Part shown: one piece after another, positions 14,528-24,513 of the stretch
Numbering within the stretch: the first letter of the stretch is position 1
Layout: each line of letters starts with the position of its first letter
NCBI GenBank assembly: GCA_023382575.1
Contig: JAHDWC010000014.1
Span: 1 to 38,243 of the forward strand
From: Anaerolineales bacterium
Lineage (GTDB): Bacteria; Chloroflexota; Anaerolineae; Anaerolineales; Villigracilaceae
Reading direction: 5' to 3'
Length of the DNA: 38,243 nt
Translations under genes and position numbers: made by a program
The notes under the pieces: generated by a model
Seen by the model: only the letters and a program-made list of their open reading frames with translations
Told to the model about the DNA's origin: nothing
The model's database searches: none

Positions 14528-16774
14528 AAAGTTTTCCCCCTCTCTGCCATCAATAAAACGACCAGCCGCAAATACTGGGCTGTGGCATGCATAATTTTTA
14601 CATTAATTGGAATTCAGTTAATTAAAAGACAAATTTCACATTTGTTTTTAGATTCATTTCATACAATATTTGAGAGCTGGAACAAAACTTTCTATTTAGC
14701 GCTCCAAAATCCAACGCATGTGTTAGTTGGATTGTTAATAATATTACTAGGAATAATCTTTTTTGGAAGAATATTTGTCCTAAAGAATAATTTACCACCT
14801 AAAATACAAGAATTGAATGGAGATTGGCTACGTTGGAGATCCACTCTGCCATGGGTCCTTGCTTGTTTGCTGGGCTATACAATTATATTAAATCAACTTT
14901 CCCAACATCGATCTTCACAATTTCTCATTCTAGTGTGGGGAATAATCCTCGTCATAATTACTTTACTTTTTTGGAAAATCGAACGCAAGCCTAGCGCTCC
15001 TATTTCTCACGTAGATAGTATGTGGGTAATTGCACTCTTCGCATTCGCAGTGGCATTTACCTCCTATCTACTCAACGATATTCCCGCTGGCTGGATAGCA
15101 GACGAGTTACCTTTCTGGAAGCTTGCACGAGAAATTGCACTCGGTATAGAAAAACCATTTTTTTTTGACGTTGGAATCTTTACATTTCCAGTCGCAAGTT
15201 CATATCTACAAGCATGGATAATGTATTGGACAGGCATCGATTTCTGGGGATGGCGTTTCGCTTCTGTATTACCCGCAACTGCTACTATATTTCCATTATA
15301 TTTTCTTACTCATGAGCTGTTCGACCGCCGTACGGCAATAGTTGCCAGCGTCTTAATGTTTGTTAATCCTTACTTTCTTGCCTTTGCCCGACTTGGATAT
15401 AACAATTCTCAATCTCTATTCCCGGTTACGTTATGTATTTATTTCCTTACAATTGGGATCAAAAGAAACGATCTTTTTTACCTTTGGTTAGCGGGAGTAA
15501 CAGCAGGATTGGGCTTTTACACCTATTCTGCTGCCTGGTTAGGGGTTGTCGTACTTGTTCTAATTCTTTTATATCGGTCATTATCTTTGCGGGGGAAGTT
15601 CTGGATAAAGCTAATTCCATTAGGGATTGTTACTGCCGGTACATTATTTGTAATATTGCCTAGAATAGCATATGTCGCCAGCGGGGACTCGGCAACTTCA
15701 CTCAGCCACAAAATCTGGGAAACCGGACCCATCAACACTTTCTATGGTAGGTTTGTCTTTGGAGATGAACGCATTGACCAAACCAATATCTTTAAGATCA
15801 ATGACATTGAAGTCTTTTATGATCCAACACTGTATGGGATCATCCTTTTACGCGGCATAATCCGTACCGCAGCAATCTTATTCGACCCAATTGGATATAA
15901 TGACCATCAGATATTTATAGGGCTAACAGGAAGTAGTATTTCTTCTTTATTATTTATTCTGGGGTTGGGAGTTTCTCTTTTCAATTACAGAAGAATACAA
16001 TATCTAATATCCTTCGTATGGTTTCTTGCCGGATTCTTCTTCCTAGGAGTAATTGCCTCCATCCCGCCACGTCCAACACATATGGTTGCCATCATTCCTG
16101 TTCTAGCATTGATTTCGGCAATTGGGCTGATATCACTATTGGATATATTCACAAACAACATTGTCATCTCACACAAAAGCAATATAGCAATAAAAAACTA
16201 TTGCACAGCAGGAATGCTATTTGTAGCCACACTAATGGGATATTTTCAATATTTTGTCATTATGCCATATATAGTTGCGCCACCCAATCAAGACGATTAC
16301 ATTTCATGGCTTGGACGCCAAATCCCCGTGCCAGCAAATTTTATCCTCGTGGAGCACTATGGAACAAATCGTAATCCAAAAGACGAGACACTCGGAAACC
16401 TTACACCACACAATGTTATTTCTTTGACACAAGAAGATCTCGAAATAAAGTTATTCCAGATTAAGAACTGGAATAACTTTGTGGCATTCTTCAGTCTCCA
16501 GAACAGTAAGAAATATGTAGAGCAAATTGCAGACCAGATACCAAATTCCATCATAAAAATGGGATATGCTCCCAGCCAACGATTGCGTGGTTACATCGTT
16601 ACAGACATGGAGATTAATACATCCATGGATGTCAGTTTCTCAAAAGGTATAAATGACCTCTGGAATTCACCGGTCCGCTCAATCGTTTTGACATGTGGAC
16701 TAGTTATTTTGGCTCTTTTGTTCAGAGAATGGAGAGCAAAAAAGACATTGAATAAAATAAATGGAGATCAATGA
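14522..16774 (+). CDS. large AT-rich GT39-like membrane glycosyltransferase
   Basis: A 750-residue multi-pass protein with the GT-C pattern. After several N-terminal helices, a loop after residue 190 reads AGWIADELPFWKLAREIALGIEKPFF, which carries the Asp-Glu pair expected of polyprenyl-phosphate-sugar-using enzymes. TFPVASSYLQAWIMYWTGIDFWGWRFAS and LFDRRTAIVASVLMFVNPYFLAFARLGYNN follow, as in GT39/PMT-type proteins. A C-terminal soluble part (residues 590-715) precedes a last helix. The gene is visibly richer in A+T than its neighbours and has no Shine-Dalgarno, which suggests recent acquisition. Its start lies in a hairpin, and its stop overlaps the oxidoreductase start (ATGA). Confidence 0.82.
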   Translation: MTKVFPLSAINKTTSRKYWAVACIIFTLIGIQLIKRQISHLFLDSFHTIFESWNKTFYLALQNPTHVLVGLLIILLGIIFFGRIFVLKNNLPPKIQELNGDWLRWRSTLPWVLACLLGYTIILNQLSQHRSSQFLILVWGIILVIITLLFWKIERKPSAPISHVDSMWVIALFAFAVAFTSYLLNDIPAGWIADELPFWKLAREIALGIEKPFFFDVGIFTFPVASSYLQAWIMYWTGIDFWGWRFASVLPATATIFPLYFLTHELFDRRTAIVASVLMFVNPYFLAFARLGYNNSQSLFPVTLCIYFLTIGIKRNDLFYLWLAGVTAGLGFYTYSAAWLGVVVLVLILLYRSLSLRGKFWIKLIPLGIVTAGTLFVILPRIAYVASGDSATSLSHKIWETGPINTFYGRFVFGDERIDQTNIFKINDIEVFYDPTLYGIILLRGIIRTAAILFDPIGYNDHQIFIGLTGSSISSLLFILGLGVSLFNYRRIQYLISFVWFLAGFFFLGVIASIPPRPTHMVAIIPVLALISAIGLISLLDIFTNNIVISHKSNIAIKNYCTAGMLFVATLMGYFQYFVIMPYIVAPPNQDDYISWLGRQIPVPANFILVEHYGTNRNPKDETLGNLTPHNVISLTQEDLEIKLFQIKNWNNFVAFFSLQNSKKYVEQIADQIPNSIIKMGYAPSQRLRGYIVTDMEINTSMDVSFSKGINDLWNSPVRSIVLTCGLVILALLFREWRAKKTLNKINGDQ

Positions 16775-17802
16775 AAGCCATCCTCTTTCACTCTCACGGC
16801 GGACCAGACGTCCTCGAATACGCGGATTTTCCCGATCCACAGCCCAAGCCGGGTGAGGTGCTCATTCGTTTGCGTGCGGCTGCACTAAATCGCGTAGATA
16901 TTTTCGTCCGTGTTGGCTGGGCAGGCTTGAAGCTGGAATATCCTCACATTCCCGGCGCAGACGGTGCTGGAGAGATAGCATCAATCGGCGAAGGTGTGAC
17001 TGAGTTTCAGATTGGGGATCGCGTCGTTATCAATGCCAACCTCGGATGTGGTGAATGCGAAGCCTGTCAACGCGGACAAGATAATCTCTGTCGTAACTGG
17101 CACTTATTGGGAGAAACCACTCGGGGTACCTATTGTGAATATATCAGCCTGCCAGCCCGTCAATTGCACAAAATTCCAGCAGGGTTTGATTATCGCAAGG
17201 CAGCCGCGTCAGCTTTGGTGTATCAGACCGCCTGGCATTCGCTGGTCACTCGCGGGATGGTAAAGGCTGGAGAAACAGTGGCAATCGTCGGCGCGGGCGG
17301 AGGCGTAAATTCCGCATCGATTCAAATCGCAAAATATCTTGGCGCACGCGTCATCGTTATCGGTTCCAATGCTGAAAAGTTGACTCAGGCTCAGTCCATT
17401 GGCGCGGATGTTTTGATCGACCGATCAAAAGAGGTAGATTGGTCGAAGGCGGTTTTTCTCGCGACAGAAAAACGCGGCGCGGATGTAATCGTGGATAATG
17501 TTGGCACGACGTTCCCATTGAGCCTGCGAACGCTGAGAAAAGGTGGACGATTATTAACCGTGGGCAACAGCGCCGCGCCACGCTTTGAGATCGATAATCG
17601 CTTTGTTTTTGGAAAACATCTTTCCATTCTGGGTTCTACCATGAGCACGATTTCTGAATTTCGTGAGGTGATGGATTTGGTGTTTGCTGGTAAACTCCAA
17701 CCCATTCTCGATCAAACCTTCCCGCTGAAGGAAGCCGCTGCCGCACAGGAACGCCTGGAACGCGGCGAGAATTTTGGCAAAATCACACTCGATATTTCGT
17801 AG
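16771..17802 (+). CDS. zinc-containing MDR-superfamily NAD(P)H oxidoreductase
   Basis: A 343-residue medium-chain dehydrogenase/reductase. The N-terminal GroES-like domain has GEVLIRLRAAALNRVDIFVR, where the catalytic-zinc Cys of alcohol dehydrogenases is absent (NRVD instead of CHTD). The structural zinc lobe is intact: CGECEACQRGQDNLC (about 91-105). The Rossmann part has VAIVGAGGGVNSASIQIAKYLGARVIVIGS. The combination is closest to quinone-oxidoreductase or zinc-binding reductase subgroups, and the substrate is not known. It is probably cotranscribed with the flanking GT-C genes, though it need not share their pathway. Confidence 0.87.
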   Translation: MKAILFHSHGGPDVLEYADFPDPQPKPGEVLIRLRAAALNRVDIFVRVGWAGLKLEYPHIPGADGAGEIASIGEGVTEFQIGDRVVINANLGCGECEACQRGQDNLCRNWHLLGETTRGTYCEYISLPARQLHKIPAGFDYRKAAASALVYQTAWHSLVTRGMVKAGETVAIVGAGGGVNSASIQIAKYLGARVIVIGSNAEKLTQAQSIGADVLIDRSKEVDWSKAVFLATEKRGADVIVDNVGTTFPLSLRTLRKGGRLLTVGNSAAPRFEIDNRFVFGKHLSILGSTMSTISEFREVMDLVFAGKLQPILDQTFPLKEAAAAQERLERGENFGKITLDIS

Positions 17803-17832
17803 CGACGTACATGTTGTTACCCAATAGGAAGA

Positions 17833-19902
17833 ATGAATTTCATTAAACGCATCCCCTGGTTCGAAGTTTCCCTTTTTTTGATCATACTAGGTATTCACCT
17901 ATACGCCTCGCTCGCGGACGCCTATGCATTCCCGAACAATTGGTTTAAGCGAGATGATGCGTATTATTATTTCAAGGTTGCACAAAACATTTCCGAAGGA
18001 AATGGCAGTACATTCGACGGCATCAATTTGACAAATGGTTATCATCCGCTATGGATGGTGATCTGCATTCCTATTTTTGCCCTGGCGCGCTTCGACGTCA
18101 TCCTGCCTTTGCGCGTCTTGTTGGTAGTGATCGCCGTCATCCATGCCGGGACAGCCATTCTCATTTACAGGTTGATAAAAGAACATCTTTCGCATGCTAT
18201 TGCGATTCTTGCCGCTTCGTTCTGGGCATTCAACCCATACATCCATGTCACAGTCTACGAGATGGGATTGGAAACGCCCATTGCTGTTTTGGCTGTCATC
18301 TTGCTGATTTACAAACTGTCCCAGTTCGAGCAACGATGGCGCGGACAGGAAGTTACAAAAAAACAACTAGCTTTGCTGGCACTGTTTGCTGCACTTGCCA
18401 TGTTCGGCAGGCTTGACCTTGTCTTTCTCGCCGTCATCGTTGGGGTTTGGATCGTCTTTCGCGGAACACCGATCCGCTATTTATTGCCGCTGGACATCCT
18501 CATCATTTTCGCTTCCATCACCAGCTCGGTTCTGCTGCGGACGGATTTCAACGCCTACAATTCCACCTACGCCACATCTGCTCTTGAAGCGATGTTGATC
18601 GCATTAGTCGTAAAACTTATAGCATTGTATTTCTTCGGCGCATACGAACATCCGCGCGCAAATCCCATTTGGAAAACGATTCGGCAATTATTCCTTGCGC
18701 TTGCTGTCAGCACAGTCGTTGTCACAGGCGTATATCTTTTGGTTGTTCAATTGGGATTGGGAAGAAACTTCCCCCGCTCAGCATTCGTTTTGGACTTCGT
18801 CATCAGCCTGATCCTTTTCAGCGCCTCACGTCTCACCGCTTACTGGTTCGCGGACCCGAAGCGGGCACAACCCGAATCTCCGCTCGCCCAATTCAAATCC
18901 AAATGGAAAATTTGGCTTACAGAGGGTGTAGTTTTTTACGGCGTACTGGGTGGGCTGCTCGCGGCTTATATGCTGTTCAACAAATTGATGTTCGGCACAT
19001 CCAGCCCAGTCAGCGGACAGATCAAGCGCTGGTGGGGCAGCATGGCCAACTCGGCGTATGAACGTCCCGCCTCCAGGTGGGCTTCCTTCTTTGGCGTGGA
19101 CGATGGTGCTTTCGAAACCTGGCAACCTTTTTCGGAATTTTTTTGGAAACTGTCAGAGTATCTTCGTCCTCTCATCCCCGGCGCAGACAAGGCAGATGAC
19201 CGTTATTTTGCAGTCCTGTTTGCTTTTGTCATTGCAGGGTTGATCCTGATCTTCGTCAACAAGCAACGTTCGGTGAAGACAATTACCATGTTAGGTGGGA
19301 TTCCCCTGCTGGCGGGCAGCGGCATTCATATCCTTTCCTATACCGCCACATCCTATGGCGGCGCAAAAGAATGGTATTGGATCAGCCAAATGATCTTACT
19401 CACCTTAATCGCCAGCCTCTTACTCGATCTGATCCTGCGCCCGCTTGAAAAGTTAAAACCGGCACGATATATGCTTATCGTCGCCGCACTTTTTTATACG
19501 GTCATTTCAGCAAACCGTTTGTGGATAATGGTCGAGTACATCATGCCACATGGATATTTCCCGCCAGACCGCCCGCTGATGGAGGTCATTGCGTACATTG
19601 AAGAGAATACCCTGCCCGGTGAAGTTATTGGCATGACAGGTGGCGGCAACGTCGGCTACCTGATAAAAGACCGCACCATCGTCAACATGGATGGACTGAT
19701 CAACAGCTATGAGTATTTCCATGCCTTGCAGGATGGCGAAGCGCCTGTGTATTTGCGTGAACATGGCATGACCGTTATCTTTGCCAATCCGCGCCTGCTG
19801 GCGATTCCGCCGTATTTTGGGCAATTTGCCCCCTATCTTGAGCGTTACAGCAGCTATGGCGGAAAAGACTTGCTGTATCTCCTCGAAGAGCCGAAATACT
19901 AG
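17833..19902 (+). CDS. large GT-C-type membrane glycosyltransferase-like protein
   Basis: A 689-residue multi-pass membrane protein. After the first helix comes FKRDDAYYYFKVAQNISEGNGSTFDG, then NLTNGYHPLWMV, the acidic DD plus 'NGYHPLW' pattern seen in GT-C glycosyltransferases. About twelve hydrophobic helices follow, and a soluble C-terminal part from about residue 570 has PGEVIGMTGGGNVGYL and NMDGLINSYEYFHALQDGEAPVYL. Donor and product are unknown. The ATG at 17833 has AGGAAG just before it. The next gene starts 1 bp after the stop, so the two are in one operon. Confidence 0.82.
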   Translation: MNFIKRIPWFEVSLFLIILGIHLYASLADAYAFPNNWFKRDDAYYYFKVAQNISEGNGSTFDGINLTNGYHPLWMVICIPIFALARFDVILPLRVLLVVIAVIHAGTAILIYRLIKEHLSHAIAILAASFWAFNPYIHVTVYEMGLETPIAVLAVILLIYKLSQFEQRWRGQEVTKKQLALLALFAALAMFGRLDLVFLAVIVGVWIVFRGTPIRYLLPLDILIIFASITSSVLLRTDFNAYNSTYATSALEAMLIALVVKLIALYFFGAYEHPRANPIWKTIRQLFLALAVSTVVVTGVYLLVVQLGLGRNFPRSAFVLDFVISLILFSASRLTAYWFADPKRAQPESPLAQFKSKWKIWLTEGVVFYGVLGGLLAAYMLFNKLMFGTSSPVSGQIKRWWGSMANSAYERPASRWASFFGVDDGAFETWQPFSEFFWKLSEYLRPLIPGADKADDRYFAVLFAFVIAGLILIFVNKQRSVKTITMLGGIPLLAGSGIHILSYTATSYGGAKEWYWISQMILLTLIASLLLDLILRPLEKLKPARYMLIVAALFYTVISANRLWIMVEYIMPHGYFPPDRPLMEVIAYIEENTLPGEVIGMTGGGNVGYLIKDRTIVNMDGLINSYEYFHALQDGEAPVYLREHGMTVIFANPRLLAIPPYFGQFAPYLERYSSYGGKDLLYLLEEPKY

Positions 19903-19903
19903 C

Positions 19904-20317
19904 ATGAAGCGTCCTTTTATAGTAACCCTGGCTGGTGGGCTGGTGTTAATCTTCACAGCTTGGAACATCCTGCGTCTGTGGACATCCCTTGCCTGGAGTG
20001 CCGCGTTGAGCGAATATTCCTTGCGGATCTCACCCGTTGCAAGCGCTACCATTGGCTTCACTTGGGCGATTGCTGGGTTGATCACCTGGTGGGGACTCTG
20101 GCGGCGAAAGGCTTGGAATTTCAAACTCCTCGTCGTTTTGGCTGCCACCTACACTGTCTGGTATTGGTGCGAGCGGCTCCTCTGGCAAAACCCCAGACCC
20201 AACGTACCCTTTGCCGTTTTTGTAAATCTGGTATTGTTTGTGTTCATTTACTTTGTATGGAAGACCATCTCAAGAGAGGCTTATGAGCGAAACACCGAAA
20301 ATCCAAAAGTTGAATGA
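19904..20317 (+). CDS. small four-helix membrane protein, function unknown
   Basis: A 137-residue protein with four hydrophobic segments (about residues 5-25, 45-65, 73-90 and 103-123). The tail is charged ([14 protein letters not shown]). I do not recognise the family. The ATG at 19904 is taken because it directly follows the GT-C stop; the frame is open further upstream, but that part lies inside the GT-C gene. Its last 35 bp overlap the start of the carboxyltransferase gene in another frame, an unusually long overlap, and the carboxyltransferase ribosome site (AAGAGAGG) lies within it. Confidence 0.7.
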   Translation: MKRPFIVTLAGGLVLIFTAWNILRLWTSLAWSAALSEYSLRISPVASATIGFTWAIAGLITWWGLWRRKAWNFKLLVVLAATYTVWYWCERLLWQNPRPNVPFAVFVNLVLFVFIYFVWKTISREAYERNTENPKVE

Positions 20318-21833
20318 CCTGAAGGCGCAGTCGCGCCTCGGCGGAGGACAGGCACGCATCGATGCCCAACATAAGAAAGGGCGTATGACCGCGCGTGAGC
20401 GCCTTGACCTGTTGCTGGATCGCGGCTCCTTCCGCGAAGTGGATGCGTTTGTGGTTCACCGCACTCACGATTTCAATTTGGACGAACAAAAATACATGAG
20501 CGATTCGGTCGTCACAGGCTGGGGCACGATTGAAGGCAGGCTCGTGTATGTGTTCTCACAAGATTTCACCGTCTTTGGTGGAAGTTTGGGAGAAGTGCAC
20601 GCCGAGAAAATTTGCAAGATCATGGACATGGCGATGAAAAATGGTGCGCCGGTCATCGGGTTGAACGACTCTGGCGGCGCGCGCATTCAAGAAGGCGTCG
20701 TCTCGCTGGCGGGCTACGCGGACATTTTCCTGCGCAATACAATGGCTTCCGGTGTCATCCCGCAGATTTCCGCCATTATGGGACCCTGCGCCGGCGGCGC
20801 AGTCTATTCTCCCGCGTTGACCGATTTTATCTTCATGACGCGTAATACCTCCTACATGTTCGTCACCGGACCGGATGTGGTCAAAGCTGTGACTCACGAA
20901 GAGGTCTCGCAGGAAGAACTTGGCGGTGCAAGCGTACACTCGGAAAAATCCGGTGTATGCCATGTCGCCGCAGATAGCGAAGCGGATACGCTCTATCAGA
21001 TCCGCAAACTAATGTCGTTCCTGCCGCAAAACAATATGGAAGATGCGCCCATCCTGCCGACTTCGGATGATCCGCTGCGGATGAGCGAAGAGTTGAATGC
21101 CATCATTCCGGATGACCCGAACAAGCCCTATGACATCAAGGAAGTCATCCGCCTCATCGTGGACGATGGCAATTTCTACGAGATCCATGAGAATTACGCT
21201 GCGAATATCGTAGTCGGCTTCGCCCGCCTCGGTGGACATTCCGTTGGAATTGTCGCTAATCAACCAGCTGTCCTCGCTGGCGTGCTGGACATCGACGCGA
21301 GCGAAAAAGGCGCGCGTTTCGTCCGGTTTTGTGATGCGTTCAATATCCCCATCATCACCTTTGAAGATGTACCCGGATTTTTGCCCGGCACATTCCAAGA
21401 ACATCACGGCATTATCCGCTCGGGAGCAAAGTTGCTCTACGCCTATTGCGAAGCGACCGTGCCCAAATTAACGGTCATCACTCGCAAGGCATATGGTGGC
21501 GCGTATTGTGTCATGTCATCCAAACATATCCGCAGTGACTTGAACCTTGCGTGGCCCACTGCCGAGATCGCAGTTATGGGTCCAGATGGCGCGGTCAATA
21601 TCATTTTCCGCAAAGAACTTGAAAAAGCCGCGGACCCAGTCCAGCGCAAAGCGGAATTGGTGGCGGAATACAAAGAGAAGTTTGCCAATCCATACGTGGC
21701 CGCATCACGCGGATATATCGACGATGTGGTCGAGCCCAAGGAAACCCGTCCGCGCCTGATCAATGCGCTGGAGATGCTCACCAACAAACGCGATGGCAAT
21801 CCTGCGAAAAAGCATGGAAATATCCCTCTCTAA
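20283..21833 (+). CDS. acyl-CoA carboxylase carboxyltransferase (beta) subunit
   Basis: A 516-residue carboxyltransferase of the PccB/AccB type, which moves CO2 from biotin to an acyl-CoA. Motifs are [18 protein letters not shown] (33-50), [14 protein letters not shown] (126-139), [45 protein letters not shown] and [15 protein letters not shown]. At residue 409 (the C of AYCVM) actinobacterial propionyl-CoA carboxylases have an Asp that governs acyl choice; here it is Cys, so propionyl-, acetyl- or methylcrotonyl-CoA cannot be told apart. The ATG at 20283 follows AGAGAGG. Biotin carboxylase and BCCP genes follow after one intervening gene. Confidence 0.93.
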   Translation: MSETPKIQKLNDLKAQSRLGGGQARIDAQHKKGRMTARERLDLLLDRGSFREVDAFVVHRTHDFNLDEQKYMSDSVVTGWGTIEGRLVYVFSQDFTVFGGSLGEVHAEKICKIMDMAMKNGAPVIGLNDSGGARIQEGVVSLAGYADIFLRNTMASGVIPQISAIMGPCAGGAVYSPALTDFIFMTRNTSYMFVTGPDVVKAVTHEEVSQEELGGASVHSEKSGVCHVAADSEADTLYQIRKLMSFLPQNNMEDAPILPTSDDPLRMSEELNAIIPDDPNKPYDIKEVIRLIVDDGNFYEIHENYAANIVVGFARLGGHSVGIVANQPAVLAGVLDIDASEKGARFVRFCDAFNIPIITFEDVPGFLPGTFQEHHGIIRSGAKLLYAYCEATVPKLTVITRKAYGGAYCVMSSKHIRSDLNLAWPTAEIAVMGPDGAVNIIFRKELEKAADPVQRKAELVAEYKEKFANPYVAASRGYIDDVVEPKETRPRLINALEMLTNKRDGNPAKKHGNIPL

Positions 21834-21837
21834 TATC

Positions 21838-22476
21838 ATGGATGCCAAGATGATCGAACGCCTCCAAAAGACGGCGGAGTTTGTCAAAGCCCGCCGCGCA
21901 ACGACCGAAGCCACCGGATATGTAAACCCGGATTTTGACTATCGCTGGAAACATACCCTGCGGGTCGTGCAATATGGAAAACAACTCGCTGAAGCAGAAG
22001 GCGCAGACGTTGAAGTATGTATGTCTGCCTGCCTGTTGCACGACATTTCAAAATTCGACGCAGAAGAATATGGCGTGGAGCATGGGCGCGTAAGCGCCCG
22101 CATTGCCCGCCCATTTCTGGAAACATTGGGATATGACGAAAAGCGCTTGAACAATATTTGTTATTCCATCGCTGTACACGTGGACGACAAATCCGATTTC
22201 GAGCATCCAGTTACGCTCGAATCCAAAATTGTCAGCGATGCAGATAACATTGACCGCTTCGGAGCCTATCGGCTTTTGATCCAATTCAGCGAAACGGGTA
22301 ACTACGAAAAATTGGTCGAAAAAGCCGCAACCCGTTTGTTGACCCTGAAGAAGTACCGCGCAGGCGGCATCATGGGAACCGCGAAAGGTGAAGAACTCTT
22401 CAATCGACAACTGGATGTACAGATCCATGTTCTGGAACGGCTTGTAGAAGACAGCCAACTCACCATTGAGATATAG
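21838..22476 (+). CDS. HD-domain metal-dependent phosphohydrolase
   Basis: A 212-residue HD-superfamily protein. The metal ligands appear in order: H39 in WKHTLRV, H68-D69 in LLHDISK, H82 in EHGRVSA, H114 in IAVHVD and the Asp pair in DADNIDRFG (134-140). The shape matches uncharacterised HD hydrolases that act on nucleotides or related phosphate esters; the substrate is unknown. The ATG at 21838, 4 bp after the carboxyltransferase stop, gives the natural N-terminus MDAKMIERLQKTAEF; an in-frame ATG at 21814 would overlap that gene. It lies between two subunit genes of one carboxylase complex, an uncommon position. Confidence 0.85.
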   Translation: MDAKMIERLQKTAEFVKARRATTEATGYVNPDFDYRWKHTLRVVQYGKQLAEAEGADVEVCMSACLLHDISKFDAEEYGVEHGRVSARIARPFLETLGYDEKRLNNICYSIAVHVDDKSDFEHPVTLESKIVSDADNIDRFGAYRLLIQFSETGNYEKLVEKAATRLLTLKKYRAGGIMGTAKGEELFNRQLDVQIHVLERLVEDSQLTIEI

Positions 22477-22491
22477 AGGACCCTGACAACC

Positions 22492-24000
22492 ATGTTCAAA
22501 AAAGTATTGATTGCAAATCGTGGTGAGATCGCTGTTCGCATCATCCGCGCCTGCCGCGAGCTGGGACTTGAAACTGTTGCCGTCTTCTCTGAAGCGGACC
22601 GCAACGCTTTGCACGTCCGCTATGCCGATGAGGCCTATCTACTCGGACCTGCACCTTCGCGCGAATCCTACCTGCGTGCCGATAAAATTCTCGATGTCGC
22701 CAAAAAGACTGGCGCTGATGCTATTCATCCCGGGTATGGCTTCCTTGCCGAACGCGAAGACTTTGCCGCAAAGTGTCATGACCTCGGCATCACCTTTATC
22801 GGGCCCAAACCTTCGTCGATTGCGGCGATGGGCGATAAAGCCGAAGCACGCGCCACGGTCATCAAAGCGGGTGTGCCTGTCGTGCCGGGCACCGAAGATG
22901 TGGGCAACATGACTGACGACGACTTGCTGCGCATCGCTCCACAGATCGGTTTTCCGCTTCTGATCAAGGCGACAGCGGGTGGCGGCGGCAAAGGCATGAG
23001 AGAAGTCCGCAGTCTTGAGGAAATGCCGACCCTCCTCCAGTCAGCGAGGCGTGAGGCGGAATCTGCGTTTGGCGATGGCAATGTCTATTTGGAGAAATTG
23101 GTCGAAGGCGCGCGTCACATCGAATTTCAGATCATAGCCGATTCGCATGGCAATGTCATCCATCTTGGTGAGCGCGAATGTTCGATCCAACGTCGTCATC
23201 AAAAATTAGTGGAAGAAGCGCCCTCCCCTTTCCTCGACGATGAACTGCGCGAAAAAATGGGCAATGTGGCCGTCAAAGCCGCGCAAGCCGTGGACTATAT
23301 CAATGCGGGGACCATCGAATTTTTGGTTGACAAAGACAGAAATTTTTACTTCCTTGAAATGAACACCCGCCTGCAAGTGGAGCATCCTGTGACAGAAATG
23401 GTCACCGGCATCGACATCGTCGCCGAACAACTTCGCATCGCACGCGGACGTCAGCTTAGCTACACTCAGGAACAGGTCAAATTCAACGGTCACGCCATTG
23501 AATGCCGCGTGAATGCTGAAGACCCATTTAACAATTTCATTCCCTCCACCGGACGCATTACACACAGCATCCTGCCCACTGGTCCCGGTGTGCGCGTGGA
23601 CACGGGCGTCTATCCCGGCTTTGAGATCACTCCCTATTATGACCCGATGATCGCCAAACTCATCGTTTGGGGTGAGACGCGCGCGCAAGCCATTTTACGC
23701 ATGCGCCGCGCCTTGGAAGAATATCGCATCGTCGGCGTGCGGACAAATATTCCCTTCCACCAAACCTTGATGGATTCGCATCGCTTCATGGGCGGACAGT
23801 TCGATACCCGCTTCGTGGAAGAACGCTTCTCGATGGAATCCGCCTCCGAGATGGATGAAGCGCAGGCTGAGATCGCCGCCATCCTCGCCACATTGGTCGC
23901 GCACAAGGAAACTGAACGCTCCGCCCAGATCGTCCGCCGCAACGAACGCGACACCAGCAATTGGAAATGGGTTGGGCGCTGGGAACGCATGCACCGCTAA
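22492..24000 (+). CDS. accC: acyl-CoA/acetyl-CoA carboxylase biotin carboxylase subunit
   Basis: A 502-residue ATP-grasp enzyme that carboxylates biotin on BCCP using ATP and bicarbonate. Landmarks are [23 protein letters not shown] (3-25), [27 protein letters not shown] (the Gly-rich ATP loop), [23 protein letters not shown] and [22 protein letters not shown]. About 50 residues extend past the normal 450-residue core, with an Arg-rich end. The start is preceded by AGAGGA. It is followed after 14 bp by the BCCP gene, giving a three-gene carboxylase arrangement with the carboxyltransferase at 20283. Confidence 0.95.
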   Translation: MFKKVLIANRGEIAVRIIRACRELGLETVAVFSEADRNALHVRYADEAYLLGPAPSRESYLRADKILDVAKKTGADAIHPGYGFLAEREDFAAKCHDLGITFIGPKPSSIAAMGDKAEARATVIKAGVPVVPGTEDVGNMTDDDLLRIAPQIGFPLLIKATAGGGGKGMREVRSLEEMPTLLQSARREAESAFGDGNVYLEKLVEGARHIEFQIIADSHGNVIHLGERECSIQRRHQKLVEEAPSPFLDDELREKMGNVAVKAAQAVDYINAGTIEFLVDKDRNFYFLEMNTRLQVEHPVTEMVTGIDIVAEQLRIARGRQLSYTQEQVKFNGHAIECRVNAEDPFNNFIPSTGRITHSILPTGPGVRVDTGVYPGFEITPYYDPMIAKLIVWGETRAQAILRMRRALEEYRIVGVRTNIPFHQTLMDSHRFMGGQFDTRFVEERFSMESASEMDEAQAEIAAILATLVAHKETERSAQIVRRNERDTSNWKWVGRWERMHR

Positions 24001-24014
24001 AAGGCAAACAGACC

Positions 24015-24512
24015 ATGAGATATGTCACAACCATAGATGGCAAAGAATACGAGATCGAGGTCGTGGACGACCGTCATGTGCGCATTGGCGACCGCCTGCT
24101 CACCGTCGATTTTGAATCCGTCAGCGGACAACCCGTCTTCTCGCTGATCCTGGATGGCAAATCGCACGAGTCCTTTGTCTATCAAAGCGACGAAGGCTGG
24201 CAAGTGCTTCTGTACGGGCGACAGTTCCAGGTCAAGGTCGAGGACGAGCGGGAAAAGCGCCTCAGAGCCGCGGCAGGAGGCGGCGTCGCTGAAGGAGGCG
24301 AGTTCCACCTCAAAGCCCCCATGCCCGGACTGGTCGTCGCCATTCCAGTCAGCGAAGGACAGGAAGTCAAAAAAGGACAGGTATTGGTCATCCTCGAATC
24401 GATGAAGATGCAGAACGAATTAAAATCTCCGCGTGATGGTGTGGTGGCACACATCAAGGCCAAGGCTGGAGAAAGCGTCGAGCAGAAGCAAATTCTGCTC
24501 AATTTGCAATAG
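24015..24512 (+). CDS. biotin carboxyl carrier protein
   Basis: A 165-residue protein whose C-terminal 70 residues form a biotinyl domain: LKAPMPGLVVAIPVSEGQEVKKGQ, then ESMKMQNEL with the biotin-accepting Lys131. The first 85 residues form a strand-rich domain (YVTTIDGKEYEIEVVDDRHVRIGDRLL) common in BCCPs of multi-subunit acyl-CoA carboxylases. An Ala/Gly linker (residues 85-95) joins them. The carrier shuttles CO2 between the biotin carboxylase and the carboxyltransferase encoded upstream. The ATG at 24015 gives MRYVTTIDG; the longer frame overlaps the accC gene. Confidence 0.92.
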   Translation: MRYVTTIDGKEYEIEVVDDRHVRIGDRLLTVDFESVSGQPVFSLILDGKSHESFVYQSDEGWQVLLYGRQFQVKVEDEREKRLRAAAGGGVAEGGEFHLKAPMPGLVVAIPVSEGQEVKKGQVLVILESMKMQNELKSPRDGVVAHIKAKAGESVEQKQILLNLQ

Positions 24513-24513
24513 C

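Noticed and set aside
23206-23688. 160-residue minus-strand open frame across accC
   Set aside because: A shadow of the strongly conserved biotin carboxylase gene, with no independent support.
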